From the NCBI GenBank assembly GCA_029977305.1, contig JAPOLF010000069.1:1-9818 (forward strand): a stretch of DNA of 9,818 nt, given 5' to 3'. This DNA is from a bacterium. GTDB lineage: Bacteria > Chloroflexota > Chloroflexia > Thermomicrobiales > UBA6265. Position 1 is the stretch's first letter. Each line of letters starts with the position of its first letter. Below are positions 1 to 6,677 of this stretch, one piece after another. Under the pieces are notes generated by a model. It did not search any database and was not told the origin of the DNA. It saw nothing but the letters and a program-made list of their open reading frames with translations. Position numbers and translations under genes: made by a program.

Positions 1-326
1 CCCGCCCGAAGCACGTCCCCAAACGGACGTGCATCGCCTGCCGAGAGTCCGAGGCCAAACGTGGCCTCATCCGCGTGGTGCGGACGCCGGAAGGCCCGGT
101 CGAGCTCGACACCACCGGCAAGCGCAACGGCCGAGGCGCCTACCTCTGCCGCCAGCGCTCGTGTTGGGACAAAGCGTTGGCGACCGGTGCGTTGTCGCGG
201 GCGCTCAAGACGGACATCGCACCACACACCATGGCGGCGCTCCGCGAATTCGCGAAGACGCTCCCCGTGGACGAATCACCAGCAGCCGATTCGGCTGGCC
301 CCGCGGACAGCGGAGCGAAGGAGTAA
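1..326 (+). CDS. ylxR: YlxR family RNA-binding protein (RnpM-like), 5' end cut by window
   Basis: The reading frame is open from base 3 to the TAA at 324-326 and gives 107 visible residues. It begins RPKHVPKRTC, close to where YlxR proteins normally start, so probably only a few N-terminal residues lie upstream. Visible hallmarks are a Cys-x2-Cys pair (TCIAC), the LIRVVR strand, the GRGAYLC signature, and another cysteine (RSCWDKAL). The four cysteines could bind a metal, though that is inference. The last ~20 residues are Ala/Asp/Ser/Pro-rich and probably disordered. YlxR (DUF448) is a small RNA-binding protein found between nusA and infB in many bacteria; in Bacillus it has been linked to modulation of RNase P. 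Its position directly before infB is the classical context. The infB ribosome binding site lies inside its last codons, so the two genes are very likely co-transcribed. Confidence 0.93.
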   Translation, partial: RPKHVPKRTCIACRESEAKRGLIRVVRTPEGPVELDTTGKRNGRGAYLCRQRSCWDKALATGALSRALKTDIAPHTMAALREFAKTLPVDESPAADSAGPADSGAKE

Positions 327-332
327 GGGCCC

Positions 333-2225
333 ATGACGAACACATTCCAGAGCCGAAGCAGTGGTGGCCGCCGACCCGGCGGTGGCAAAGGCAAGGGCAA
401 GGGCAAGGGTGGCGCCCGGACCGTGGCGCTCCGCCGCGGCGGTCCCATCGAGCGAGAGCCAGTTGGCCTGCCTTCGGTCCTCACCGTCGGTGACCTCGCG
501 CAGAAACTGCAAGCGACGCCGGTCGAGGTCATTGGCGAGCTCATCCGCCTTGGCATGATGGTCAACATCAACGCCCAGATCGACTTCGACACCGCGCAGC
601 GCGTCGCCAGCGCCCTCAACTGGGAGACCTTCGAGGAGGAATCCGCCGAGGTTGTCGCTGCCGAGAAGGACTTCGAGGATCGCCTCCTCGAAGCGGAGAT
701 GGACCCCGAGTCCGTCACCCGCCCCCCGGTTGTCACCATCATGGGCCACGTCGACCACGGCAAGACCAAGCTGCTCGACTCCATCCGCTCGGCCAACGTC
801 GCCGAGGGCGAGGCCGGCGGCATCACCCAGCACATCGGCGCCTACCAAGTCGAGACCCATGGCCGCAAGGTGACCTTCCTCGACACCCCGGGCCACGAGG
901 CCTTCACTGCCATGCGTGCCCGTGGTGCGCAGGCCACCGACGTCGCGGTGCTCGTCGTCGCCGCCGATGACGGTGTCATGCCGACCACACGTGAGGCCGT
1001 CGCCCACATCCGCTCCGCCAAGGTTCCGCTGGTGGTTGCGGTCAACAAGATCGACCTCCCTTCGGCCAATCCCGAGCGCGTCAAGCAGCAACTCTCCGAG
1101 ATCGAGGTGATGCCCGAGGAGTGGGGCGGCGACGTCCCCTTCGTCGAGGTCTCCGCCCGTGAGAAACTCGGGCTCGATGACCTCCTCGACGTCATCCTCC
1201 TCGTCGCCGACGTCCACGAACTCAAGGCCAACCCCCGCAAGGTCGCCACCGGCGTCGTCATCGAGGCCAAGGTCGATCCCAAGCGTGGCGCCGTCGCCAC
1301 CGTCCTCGTGCAAGGCGGCACCCTCAACCTCAAGGATGTCGTCGTCGCCGGCACCACCTGGGGCCGCATCAAGGCCATGTTCGACGACCGCGGCCGCAAG
1401 CTTCGCCGTGCCGAGCCCAGCACCCCGGTCGAGATCCTCGGCCTCATCGACGTCCCCGAGGCCGGCGATCCCTTCGTCGTCTTCGAGGATGAGAAGGAAG
1501 CCCGCGATCTCGCCGAGGCCCGCTCCCAGCAGAAGCGCGCCGAGAAACTCGGCAAGGGCGCGATCCGCCTCGTCGACATGTCCAACCAGATTCAGGCCGG
1601 GACCGCTGCCGAGCTCAAGGTCATCCTCAAGGCCGACGTCTCCGGCTCCCTCGGCGCCATCTCCAACGCGCTCCTCAAGCTCAATGAGGAAGTGCCCGAT
1701 GGCGTCCGCCTCAGCATCACCTTGGCCGGTGCGGGCGGCATCCTGGAGTCCGACGTCAACCTCGCCTCCGCGACCGGGTCGGTCATCATCGGCTTCAACG
1801 TCCGCCCGGACGTCGCCGCCAAGCGCGCCGCTGAAGCCCAAGGCGTGGACATCAAGTTCTACAACATCATCTACAACCTGATCGACGAGGTGAAGGCCGC
1901 CATGACCGGTCTCCTCGCCCCGATCTTCCAGGACGTCACCGATGGCTACGCGGAAGTCCGCGAGACCTTCAAACTCCCTGGTGGCGATGTCGTCGCCGGC
2001 TGCTACGTCCAAGACGGCAAGATCGCCCGCTCCAGCAAGGTCCGCCTGCTTCGCAGCGGCACCGTGATGTGGGAAGGCAGCGTCAAGTCGCTCAAGCGCT
2101 TCAAGGACGACGTCCGCGAGGTCGCCATGGGCTACGAGTGCGGTCTCGGACTCGACGGCACCAATGACCTGCAGGTCGGCGACGCCCTCGAGTTCTACCA
2201 TCGCGAAGAGGTCGCGCGGACCTAG
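333..2225 (+). CDS. infB: Translation initiation factor IF-2
   Basis: This 630-aa GTPase places initiator fMet-tRNA on the 30S subunit and promotes 50S joining. The G-domain motifs are complete: G1 GHVDHGKT (138-145), switch I GGIT (162-165), G3 DTPGH (184-188), G4 NKID (238-241) and G5 SAR (274-276). The beta-barrel domain II, domain III and fMet-tRNA-binding domain IV follow to the C-terminus. Residues ~47-98 form an IF2_N-like helical module. The N-terminus is short compared with E. coli (890 aa) and B. subtilis (716 aa). It consists mostly of a basic Gly/Lys stretch (residues 16-27) encoded by a GGC-AAG codon repeat at about 384-413. The ATG is supported by AAGGAG at 318-323, 9 bases upstream and overlapping the end of ylxR. 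A stem-loop follows the TAG stop. Confidence 0.98.
   Translation: MTNTFQSRSSGGRRPGGGKGKGKGKGGARTVALRRGGPIEREPVGLPSVLTVGDLAQKLQATPVEVIGELIRLGMMVNINAQIDFDTAQRVASALNWETFEEESAEVVAAEKDFEDRLLEAEMDPESVTRPPVVTIMGHVDHGKTKLLDSIRSANVAEGEAGGITQHIGAYQVETHGRKVTFLDTPGHEAFTAMRARGAQATDVAVLVVAADDGVMPTTREAVAHIRSAKVPLVVAVNKIDLPSANPERVKQQLSEIEVMPEEWGGDVPFVEVSAREKLGLDDLLDVILLVADVHELKANPRKVATGVVIEAKVDPKRGAVATVLVQGGTLNLKDVVVAGTTWGRIKAMFDDRGRKLRRAEPSTPVEILGLIDVPEAGDPFVVFEDEKEARDLAEARSQQKRAEKLGKGAIRLVDMSNQIQAGTAAELKVILKADVSGSLGAISNALLKLNEEVPDGVRLSITLAGAGGILESDVNLASATGSVIIGFNVRPDVAAKRAAEAQGVDIKFYNIIYNLIDEVKAAMTGLLAPIFQDVTDGYAEVRETFKLPGGDVVAGCYVQDGKIARSSKVRLLRSGTVMWEGSVKSLKRFKDDVREVAMGYECGLGLDGTNDLQVGDALEFYHREEVART
384..413 (+). 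repeat. Short GGC-AAG codon repeat within infB
   Basis: Alternating Gly and Lys codons repeat four times (one AAA, then three AAG), giving the GKGKGKGK tract in the IF-2 N-terminus. It is a coding microsatellite-like tract with synonymous interruptions. It probably gives a flexible basic linker that could contact rRNA; that role is inference. Confidence 0.7.
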
Positions 2226-2233
2226 GCACCATC

Positions 2234-2258
2234 CGGGGGCGGATCCGACCCGCCCCCG
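2234..2258 (+). terminator. GC-rich stem-loop between infB and rbfA, no T-tract
   Basis: Perfect 9-bp arms CGGGGGCGG (2234-2242) and CCGCCCCCG (2250-2258) enclose a 7-base loop, starting 8 bases after the infB stop. The stem is almost pure G:C and should be very stable in RNA. No run of T follows, so it does not match a standard intrinsic terminator. rbfA continues on the same strand 32 bases later. It may be a partial terminator, an mRNA-processing or 3'-end protection element, or a block against ribosome read-through. The structure is seen in the sequence; its function is inferred. Confidence 0.5.
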
Positions 2259-2290
2259 ATGTCCGCCATCCGCCGCCCCGGAGGTGCACC

Positions 2291-2686
2291 GTGAGCAGAC
2301 GATCGCTCCAAGTGGGGGAACTGCTGCGCGAGGAACTGACCGACATCATCCGCCGCGAGGTGAACGATCCCCGACTGGGGTTCTGGTCGATCGTCCGTGT
2401 CGAGGTCTCCCCCGACATCCGCACAGCCCGCGTCTACATCAGCGTCCTCGGCACCGATGAAGAACGCCGCAACACCCTCGAGGCACTCGACTCCGCGAAC
2501 GGCTTCATCCGCCACCACCTCAAGCCCCGCCTGCGCATGCGCCACATCCCGGAATTGGAATTCGTGGAAGATCGCTCCATGGAGCACGCCGATCAGATCG
2601 GTCGCGCCCTCCGCCAACTCCAAGACGAACGCCGCACCACCGTGGAAATCGCCGACGCAACCGATCAGAGGGAGGAACGCTCGTGA
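2291..2686 (+). CDS. rbfA: 30S ribosome-binding factor RbfA
   Basis: The 131-aa product matches the usual RbfA size (about 120-135 aa). RbfA is a single KH-type domain protein that binds immature 30S subunits and helps 16S rRNA 5'-end maturation, notably in cold adaptation. Characteristic segments are the N-terminal helix (VGELLREELTDII), the NDPRLGF turn, the beta-strand segment VSPDIRTARVYISVLG, and the closing PELEFVEDRSMEHADQI. The C-terminal tail is charged. The start is GTG, supported by GGAGG at 2280-2284 with 6-base spacing. Its TGA overlaps the GTG of the next gene (GTGA), which implies translational coupling. It follows infB after a 65-base gap containing a strong hairpin, so its level may be set partly separately from IF-2. 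Confidence 0.96.
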   Translation: MSRRSLQVGELLREELTDIIRREVNDPRLGFWSIVRVEVSPDIRTARVYISVLGTDEERRNTLEALDSANGFIRHHLKPRLRMRHIPELEFVEDRSMEHADQIGRALRQLQDERRTTVEIADATDQREERS

Positions 2687-3708
2687 GCCATTCGTGGACC
2701 ATCGCTCCGGCTGACGCCAAGGCCGCGCTCGACACCCTGCGCACCGCCAAGGTGGTGCTCATGCCCACCCACCAGAACGTCGATGCCGACGGCCTCTCCA
2801 CCCCGCTCGCGATGCGCCTCGCCCTCGCCCAGTACGGCATCGATGCCTACCCGGTGATCACCGACGGCGACTTCCCCTCCAACCTCAAGTTCCTCCCCGG
2901 CTCCGATGCCGTCCTCGTCTACGGCAAGGACGAGCTTCCGAACTACGACCTCCTTTGCCTCATCGACTGCGCCGATCGCAAGCGGCTCGGCTTCTTCGCC
3001 AAGGACGATCCCTCCCGCCTCGATGGCAGCGTCCCCATCGTCAACATCGACCACCACAAAACCAACGACCGCTTCGGCGTCGTCAACATCGTCGAACCGG
3101 AGGCCTCGTCCGCTGGCGAACTGGTCACCGAGATCTTCCGCCTCTGGGGCATCGATCTCACCCCGGAGATCGCTCGCTGTCTCATCGCCGGCGTCTACGG
3201 CGACACCCTCGGCCTGCGCACCCCCAGCACCACCCCACAGACCATCCGCACCGTCGCCGATCTCGTCGATGCCGGTGCCGACCTCGAACCGGTCGTCGAT
3301 TGGCTCTTCCGGCTCAAGCCGCGTTCCACCCTCTGCCTCTGGAAGCACGCCCTCCACAACATCAACTGGAACGGCCCCATCATCTGGACCGAGATGACCC
3401 GTGACGGCTTCGACGAGTGCGGCGCCGAGATGGCCGAGGCCGAAGGCATCGTCAACTTCCTCTCCGGCACCCAAGGCTCCCGCGTCGCCGTCATCCTCTA
3501 CCAAGATGAGGATCGCAAGGGCTGGCGCGTCAGCTTCCGCAGCCTTGAGCGCGTCGTCGATGTCTCTGCCCTCGCCGGGAACTTCGGTGGTGGCGGACAT
3601 CCCCTCGCCGCTGGTTGCCACCTCGAAGGCGGCGAAGCCGAGAAACTCGCCTTCCTCGACAAGGTTGCGGCACTCGTCGCCGCCGCCCCCGCAGGAACGC
3701 GTGGCTGA
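2683..3708 (+). CDS. nrnA: DHH/DHHA1 phosphoesterase, NrnA-type oligoribonuclease / pAp phosphatase
   Basis: This 341-aa protein has the two-domain DHH-DHHA1 layout. The metal-binding motifs in the DHH domain are H30-x3-D34-x-D36, D95 in IDCAD, the family signature D123-H124-H125, and D174 in YGDT. The DHHA1 substrate-binding domain carries GGGGH (302-306). Family members degrade 2-5-mer RNAs and dephosphorylate pAp, and some hydrolyse cyclic-di-AMP or pApA; sequence alone does not settle the substrate. Position between rbfA and truB is a well-known arrangement for nrnA and suggests a housekeeping RNA-turnover role in the cytoplasm. The GTG start overlaps the rbfA stop and has GGAGG at 2671-2675, 7 bases upstream. 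Motif I reads VDADGLS instead of the more common PDGDAxGS, although all the metal-binding positions are kept. Confidence 0.92.
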   Translation: MSHSWTIAPADAKAALDTLRTAKVVLMPTHQNVDADGLSTPLAMRLALAQYGIDAYPVITDGDFPSNLKFLPGSDAVLVYGKDELPNYDLLCLIDCADRKRLGFFAKDDPSRLDGSVPIVNIDHHKTNDRFGVVNIVEPEASSAGELVTEIFRLWGIDLTPEIARCLIAGVYGDTLGLRTPSTTPQTIRTVADLVDAGADLEPVVDWLFRLKPRSTLCLWKHALHNINWNGPIIWTEMTRDGFDECGAEMAEAEGIVNFLSGTQGSRVAVILYQDEDRKGWRVSFRSLERVVDVSALAGNFGGGGHPLAAGCHLEGGEAEKLAFLDKVAALVAAAPAGTRG

Positions 3709-4619
3709 TGTCCTCGCGCGCGGGCTCGGGCCTCAACGGCTACCTCGTCATTGACAAGCCAGCCGGCTGGACCAGTTTTGACGTGGTCGCCCGCGCCCGC
3801 CGCCTGCTCGGCGAGCGCAAGATCGGCCATGCCGGCACCCTCGATCCCGCCGCCACCGGCGTGCTCCCGCTCGCCGTCGGTACTGCCACCAAGACCCTCG
3901 AATACCTCTCCTCTGCCTCCAAGGCGTATCTCGCCGAGGTCGTATTCGGCATCGAGACCGACAGCTACGACATCGACGGCCGCCTGATTCGCCAATCCGA
4001 TCCCGGCGACATCACCCCCGAGCGTCTCGAGGCGGTCCTCGTCACCTTTCGCGGTGAGCAGACCCAGATCCCCCCGATGCACAGTGCCGTCAAGATCGGT
4101 GGCCAACGCCTGTATGATCTCGCCCGTCGTGGTGAGGAGATCGTCCGCACTCCGCGCCCCGTCGTCTTCCATCGCCTCGACCTTCGCGCGTGGGAACCTC
4201 CTGTGGCCACCATCTGGATCGATTGCTCCAAAGGCACCTACATCCGCACCCTCGCCAAGGACCTCGGCGATGCCCTCGGCTGCGGTGCCCACCTCGGGAA
4301 TCTCGTCCGCTACCGCACTGGCCCCTTCCACCTCTGTGAGGCGTGGACCATGACCGACCTCGCCGATTCCGCCCTACCCGAGGCGTGGCCCGACATCGCC
4401 CTCCATCCTGACGCCGTCATCCAAGATCTCCCCGCTCTCCTCCTCGACGCGGGCGAGGCTATCGCGTGGCGGCAGGGCAAGACCATCCTCACCGCCGCCC
4501 CCGCGGAGGGAGAGTGCCGCGCCTATGCGGAAGACGGCGAATGGCTCGGCATCGGCCGCGCCGAACCCGATGCCCGCGGCTGGCATCCGGCCAAGGTCGT
4601 CCCGGGAGCCGCGGCATGA
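3708..4619 (+). CDS. truB: tRNA pseudouridine(55) synthase TruB
   Basis: The product, 303 aa from the chosen start, converts U55 of the tRNA T-loop to pseudouridine. Motifs seen are KPAGWTS (17-23), the catalytic-loop motif GHAGTLDPAATG with nucleophile Asp46, the substrate-binding segment IPPMHSAVKIGGQRLYDLAR, and CSKGTYIRTLAKDLG. The C-terminal ~60 residues form a small PUA-like RNA-binding region. The frame stays open upstream to 3615, but those codons overlap the preceding gene and would encode an arginine-rich stretch unlike TruB. The ATG at 3708, in a TGATG overlap with the upstream stop, fits family alignment, where the protein starts just before the KPAGWTS strand. AGGA at 3693-3696 is a modest ribosome site, so coupling to the previous gene probably matters. 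Length is close to E. coli TruB (314 aa). Confidence 0.96.
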   Translation: MSSRAGSGLNGYLVIDKPAGWTSFDVVARARRLLGERKIGHAGTLDPAATGVLPLAVGTATKTLEYLSSASKAYLAEVVFGIETDSYDIDGRLIRQSDPGDITPERLEAVLVTFRGEQTQIPPMHSAVKIGGQRLYDLARRGEEIVRTPRPVVFHRLDLRAWEPPVATIWIDCSKGTYIRTLAKDLGDALGCGAHLGNLVRYRTGPFHLCEAWTMTDLADSALPEAWPDIALHPDAVIQDLPALLLDAGEAIAWRQGKTILTAAPAEGECRAYAEDGEWLGIGRAEPDARGWHPAKVVPGAAA

Positions 4620-5524
4620 CCCCACGACCGAGTGTCGCCACCATCGGCACCTTCGACGGCGTCCACATCGGCCATCAATGGCTGCTCAAGCACGTCGTCG
4701 ACGAGGCCCGCCTGCGTGACCTCGAGGCCGTCGCCATCACCTTCGAACCCTCGCCGCTGAAGATCCTCCGCCCCGACGCCTTCCTCGGCCTCATCAACGA
4801 CCACACCATCCAAGAGCGCCAACTCCTCGCAACCGGCATCGACCGCGTCGTCTGGATCCCATTCACGAAAGAAGTGGCTGCCACCCCACCCGACGAGTTC
4901 ATGGCTGACCTCGTCGCCAAGACCAACCTGCGCCATCTCGTCGTCGGCGAGGATTTCGCCCTTGGCCGCGGCCGCGCCGGTGACATCACTCGCCTCCGCG
5001 AGATCGGCACCACCCTCGGCTTCACCGTCGAGGCCCTTCCGCGGCAGAACTTCGGCGAGGAGCACGTTAGTTCCACCGCCATCCGCCAAGCCATCCTCGA
5101 TGGCGACGTCGCCAAGGTGCGCCGCCTCCTCGGACGCCCGCTTCGCCTCGAAGGCGAGGTCATCCACGGCAAGAAACTCGGCCGCACCATCGGCTTCCCG
5201 ACCGCCAACGTCCTGCCACCGGAGGGCATGGTCCCCCTCGCCGATGGCATCTACGCCGCGTGGGCGTGGCTCCCGGGGGACACCGCCCCGCGTCCTGCCA
5301 TCACCTACGTCGGCAAGCGTCCCACCGTCAACACCGGCGACCGCGTCGTCGAGACCCACCTGCTCGACTTCGACGGCGACCTCTACGGTCAGCACCTCGA
5401 AGTCGACCTGCTCGAGCATCTCCGCCCGGACGCGCAGTTCAACTCCCTGGAAGAACTCGTGGCGCAGATGCAGATCGATCGCCGAGGCGCGCAGGCCGTC
5501 CATGCCCGCGAGCGAGCAGGGTAG
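4616..5524 (+). CDS. ribF: Bifunctional riboflavin kinase / FAD synthetase
   Basis: This 302-aa enzyme makes FMN from riboflavin and then FAD. The N-terminal adenylyltransferase domain (about 1-160) shows GTFDGVHIGH (11-20, a HIGH-class nucleotide-binding motif), TFEPSP (42-47), VGEDFALGRGRAGD (110-123) and SSTAIRQ (152-158). The C-terminal flavokinase domain (about 175-290) shows GRTIGFPTAN (189-198), VGKRPT (232-237) and VETHLLDFDGDLYG with the conserved Glu246. The ATG overlaps the truB stop as ATGA and has GGGAG at 4604-4608, 7 bases upstream. An upstream in-frame extension would run inside truB and is rejected. truB-ribF adjacency is common in bacteria. It is the last gene of the plus-strand operon and ends 6 bases from a convergent gene. 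Confidence 0.97.
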   Translation: MTPRPSVATIGTFDGVHIGHQWLLKHVVDEARLRDLEAVAITFEPSPLKILRPDAFLGLINDHTIQERQLLATGIDRVVWIPFTKEVAATPPDEFMADLVAKTNLRHLVVGEDFALGRGRAGDITRLREIGTTLGFTVEALPRQNFGEEHVSSTAIRQAILDGDVAKVRRLLGRPLRLEGEVIHGKKLGRTIGFPTANVLPPEGMVPLADGIYAAWAWLPGDTAPRPAITYVGKRPTVNTGDRVVETHLLDFDGDLYGQHLEVDLLEHLRPDAQFNSLEELVAQMQIDRRGAQAVHARERAG

Positions 5525-5537
5525 GGGAGCCTACTGC
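5516..5537. terminator. Weak hairpin at the convergent ribF / small membrane gene junction
   Basis: Arms GCAG + TAGG (5516-5519, 5522-5525) pair with CCTA + CTGC (5530-5533, 5534-5537) around a GGAG loop, leaving a 2-base bulge. It spans both stop codons, where ribF and the minus-strand gene meet. It has no T-tract on either strand, so it is at best a weak bidirectional termination structure. Confidence 0.25.
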
Positions 5538-5785
5538 CCGAGCCGCAGGGTGACCCAGAGCAGCAGCGTCATCGCGAAGCCGCCGATCGCCGGACCGACC
5601 ATCCCGGCCTTCATCCCCCAGAACGCCAACCCGACCGGGAAGAGCATCGGGATCAGCGCCGAGAGCAGATTCCCCATCGAATCCATGCCGCTCCCGAACA
5701 CCGTCTGCTGCCACACGACCAATACGGCCACCACCACCATCACCCAGAACAGGATTGTGGCCCACTGTTTGCGCGAGAAGCTCAT
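5531..5785 (-). CDS. Small hydrophobic membrane protein, unknown family
   Basis: The 84-aa product begins MSFSRKQWATILFW. It has a short basic N-terminus followed by strongly hydrophobic stretches at about 9-28, 39-57 and 62-80, so two or three membrane segments are likely. The loop QQTVFGSGMDSMGN separates the first two. A glycine-rich stretch (GMKAGMVGPAIGG, 57-69) could allow tight helix packing. I do not recognise a family and see no catalytic motif. It looks like a real gene: there is a strong AAAGGAGA ribosome site at 5796-5803, 10 bases before the ATG, and hydrophobicity is continuous. It lies 37 bases downstream of uppP on the same strand, so it is probably the last gene of that operon. 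A small accessory or stabilising subunit of a membrane enzyme is possible but only a guess. Confidence 0.75.
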   Translation of the reverse strand: MSFSRKQWATILFWVMVVVAVLVVWQQTVFGSGMDSMGNLLSALIPMLFPVGLAFWGMKAGMVGPAIGGFAMTLLLWVTLRLGQ

Positions 5786-5822
5786 TGTGACTCGGTCTCC
5801 TTTGTGGCGCTCCGCGGGTGCA

Positions 5823-6677
5823 CTAGCGAACCCCGCCCACCACCATGGCGATCAAGAGCAATCCGACGATGATCCGGTAGGCGATGAACACCGCGGTGCT
5901 CGCATGCTGCAGGTATCGCAGCAGCCACCAGATCGCAAGGAATCCACTCACTCCGGACACCAGAATGCCGATCAGCATCGCGCTCAGTTCCGATGCCGGC
6001 ACCCCCGTTTGCACCAGTTCCAGCAACCCCTTCAGCCCCGCCACGGCGATGATCGGCACCCCCAACAGAAACGAGAATCGCGCCGCATCAGCGCGTTGGA
6101 AATTGCGGAACAGCCCCGCCGTGATGGTCGCGCCCGAGCGTGACACACCCGGGATCAGGGCCAACGCCTGCGCCGTCCCGATCACCAATGCATCAGTCGT
6201 CGTCGCGCTCTTGATCGGCCGCAGGTGGCGTGCAACCCGCTCCGCGATCCACAGCGCGATCGCCAACGCGATCATCGCCACCGCGATGAAGATGATCGCC
6301 CGGTTCGTCGTCACCCCGCCGCCTTGGTAGAACTCGTCGATCGCCGACGCCCCGATCAGCCCGATCACCACCCCCGGCACCGTGCCGATCGCCAGGAGCA
6401 ACGCCAATCGGCCGTCGGTGTCACTCTCGCTGTGCAGCGTCGCGACCGGTCGCCGCAACGCCCGCGGCAGCGCCTTCACCATGCCCAGCAAGTCTCGCCA
6501 GAAGTAAATCAACACCGCTGCAAGTGTTCCCAGGTGCAATGCGGCATCAAACGCCAAACCCGGCGCTGGCCATCCCAGCAGCCACGGCACGATGATCAGG
6601 TGCGCCGACGACGAGATCGGCAGGAACTCCCCCAGCCCCTGCACCAGCCCCAACACGATCGCCTGCAGAATGCTCAC
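5823..6677 (-). CDS. uppP: Undecaprenyl-diphosphate phosphatase UppP (BacA family)
   Basis: This 284-aa integral membrane enzyme dephosphorylates undecaprenyl diphosphate, recycling the lipid carrier for peptidoglycan and other envelope polymers; overproduction is known to give bacitracin resistance. The active-site motifs are present: QGLGEFLPISSSAHL near the N-terminus (Glu17, Ser22-24, His26) and PGVSRSG (176-182, with Arg180). The rest is a series of hydrophobic helices, as expected for this family (about 270-280 aa). The GTG start at 6677 overlaps the upstream stop (GTGA) and places the first motif where the family has it. A longer frame back to 6788 would add an arginine-rich, non-membrane leader overlapping the upstream gene and is rejected. 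GAAAGG about 8 bases upstream can serve as ribosome site. Confidence 0.96.
   Translation of the reverse strand: MSILQAIVLGLVQGLGEFLPISSSAHLIIVPWLLGWPAPGLAFDAALHLGTLAAVLIYFWRDLLGMVKALPRALRRPVATLHSESDTDGRLALLLAIGTVPGVVIGLIGASAIDEFYQGGGVTTNRAIIFIAVAMIALAIALWIAERVARHLRPIKSATTTDALVIGTAQALALIPGVSRSGATITAGLFRNFQRADAARFSFLLGVPIIAVAGLKGLLELVQTGVPASELSAMLIGILVSGVSGFLAIWWLLRYLQHASTAVFIAYRIIVGLLLIAMVVGGVR

Noticed and set aside
276..2201. A 641-codon open frame antisense to infB
   Set aside because: Sense codons here nearly always end in C or G, so the antisense frame that reads the third position first rarely begins a codon with T and stays open by chance. Its product is a repetitive Asp/Gly/Val/Leu-rich shadow with no domains, while infB is unmistakable.
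2283..2290. 8-bp palindrome GGTGCACC between the rbfA ribosome site and start
   Set aside because: It has no loop so it cannot fold as an RNA hairpin, overlaps the ribosome site, and is short enough to be chance in GC-rich DNA.
2665..3621. A 318-codon antisense frame over the DHH phosphoesterase gene
   Set aside because: Same composition effect; no ribosome site or recognisable motif, and the sense strand has a full DHH protein.
4523..5503. A 326-codon antisense frame over ribF
   Set aside because: Same composition effect; the ribF motifs on the plus strand are complete.
6635..6643. UppP first motif has Gln where E. coli BacA has Glu17
   Set aside because: GLVQGLTEFLP-type sequences with Gln are common in this family, and the second Glu, the Ser cluster and the His are present, so this is not unusual.
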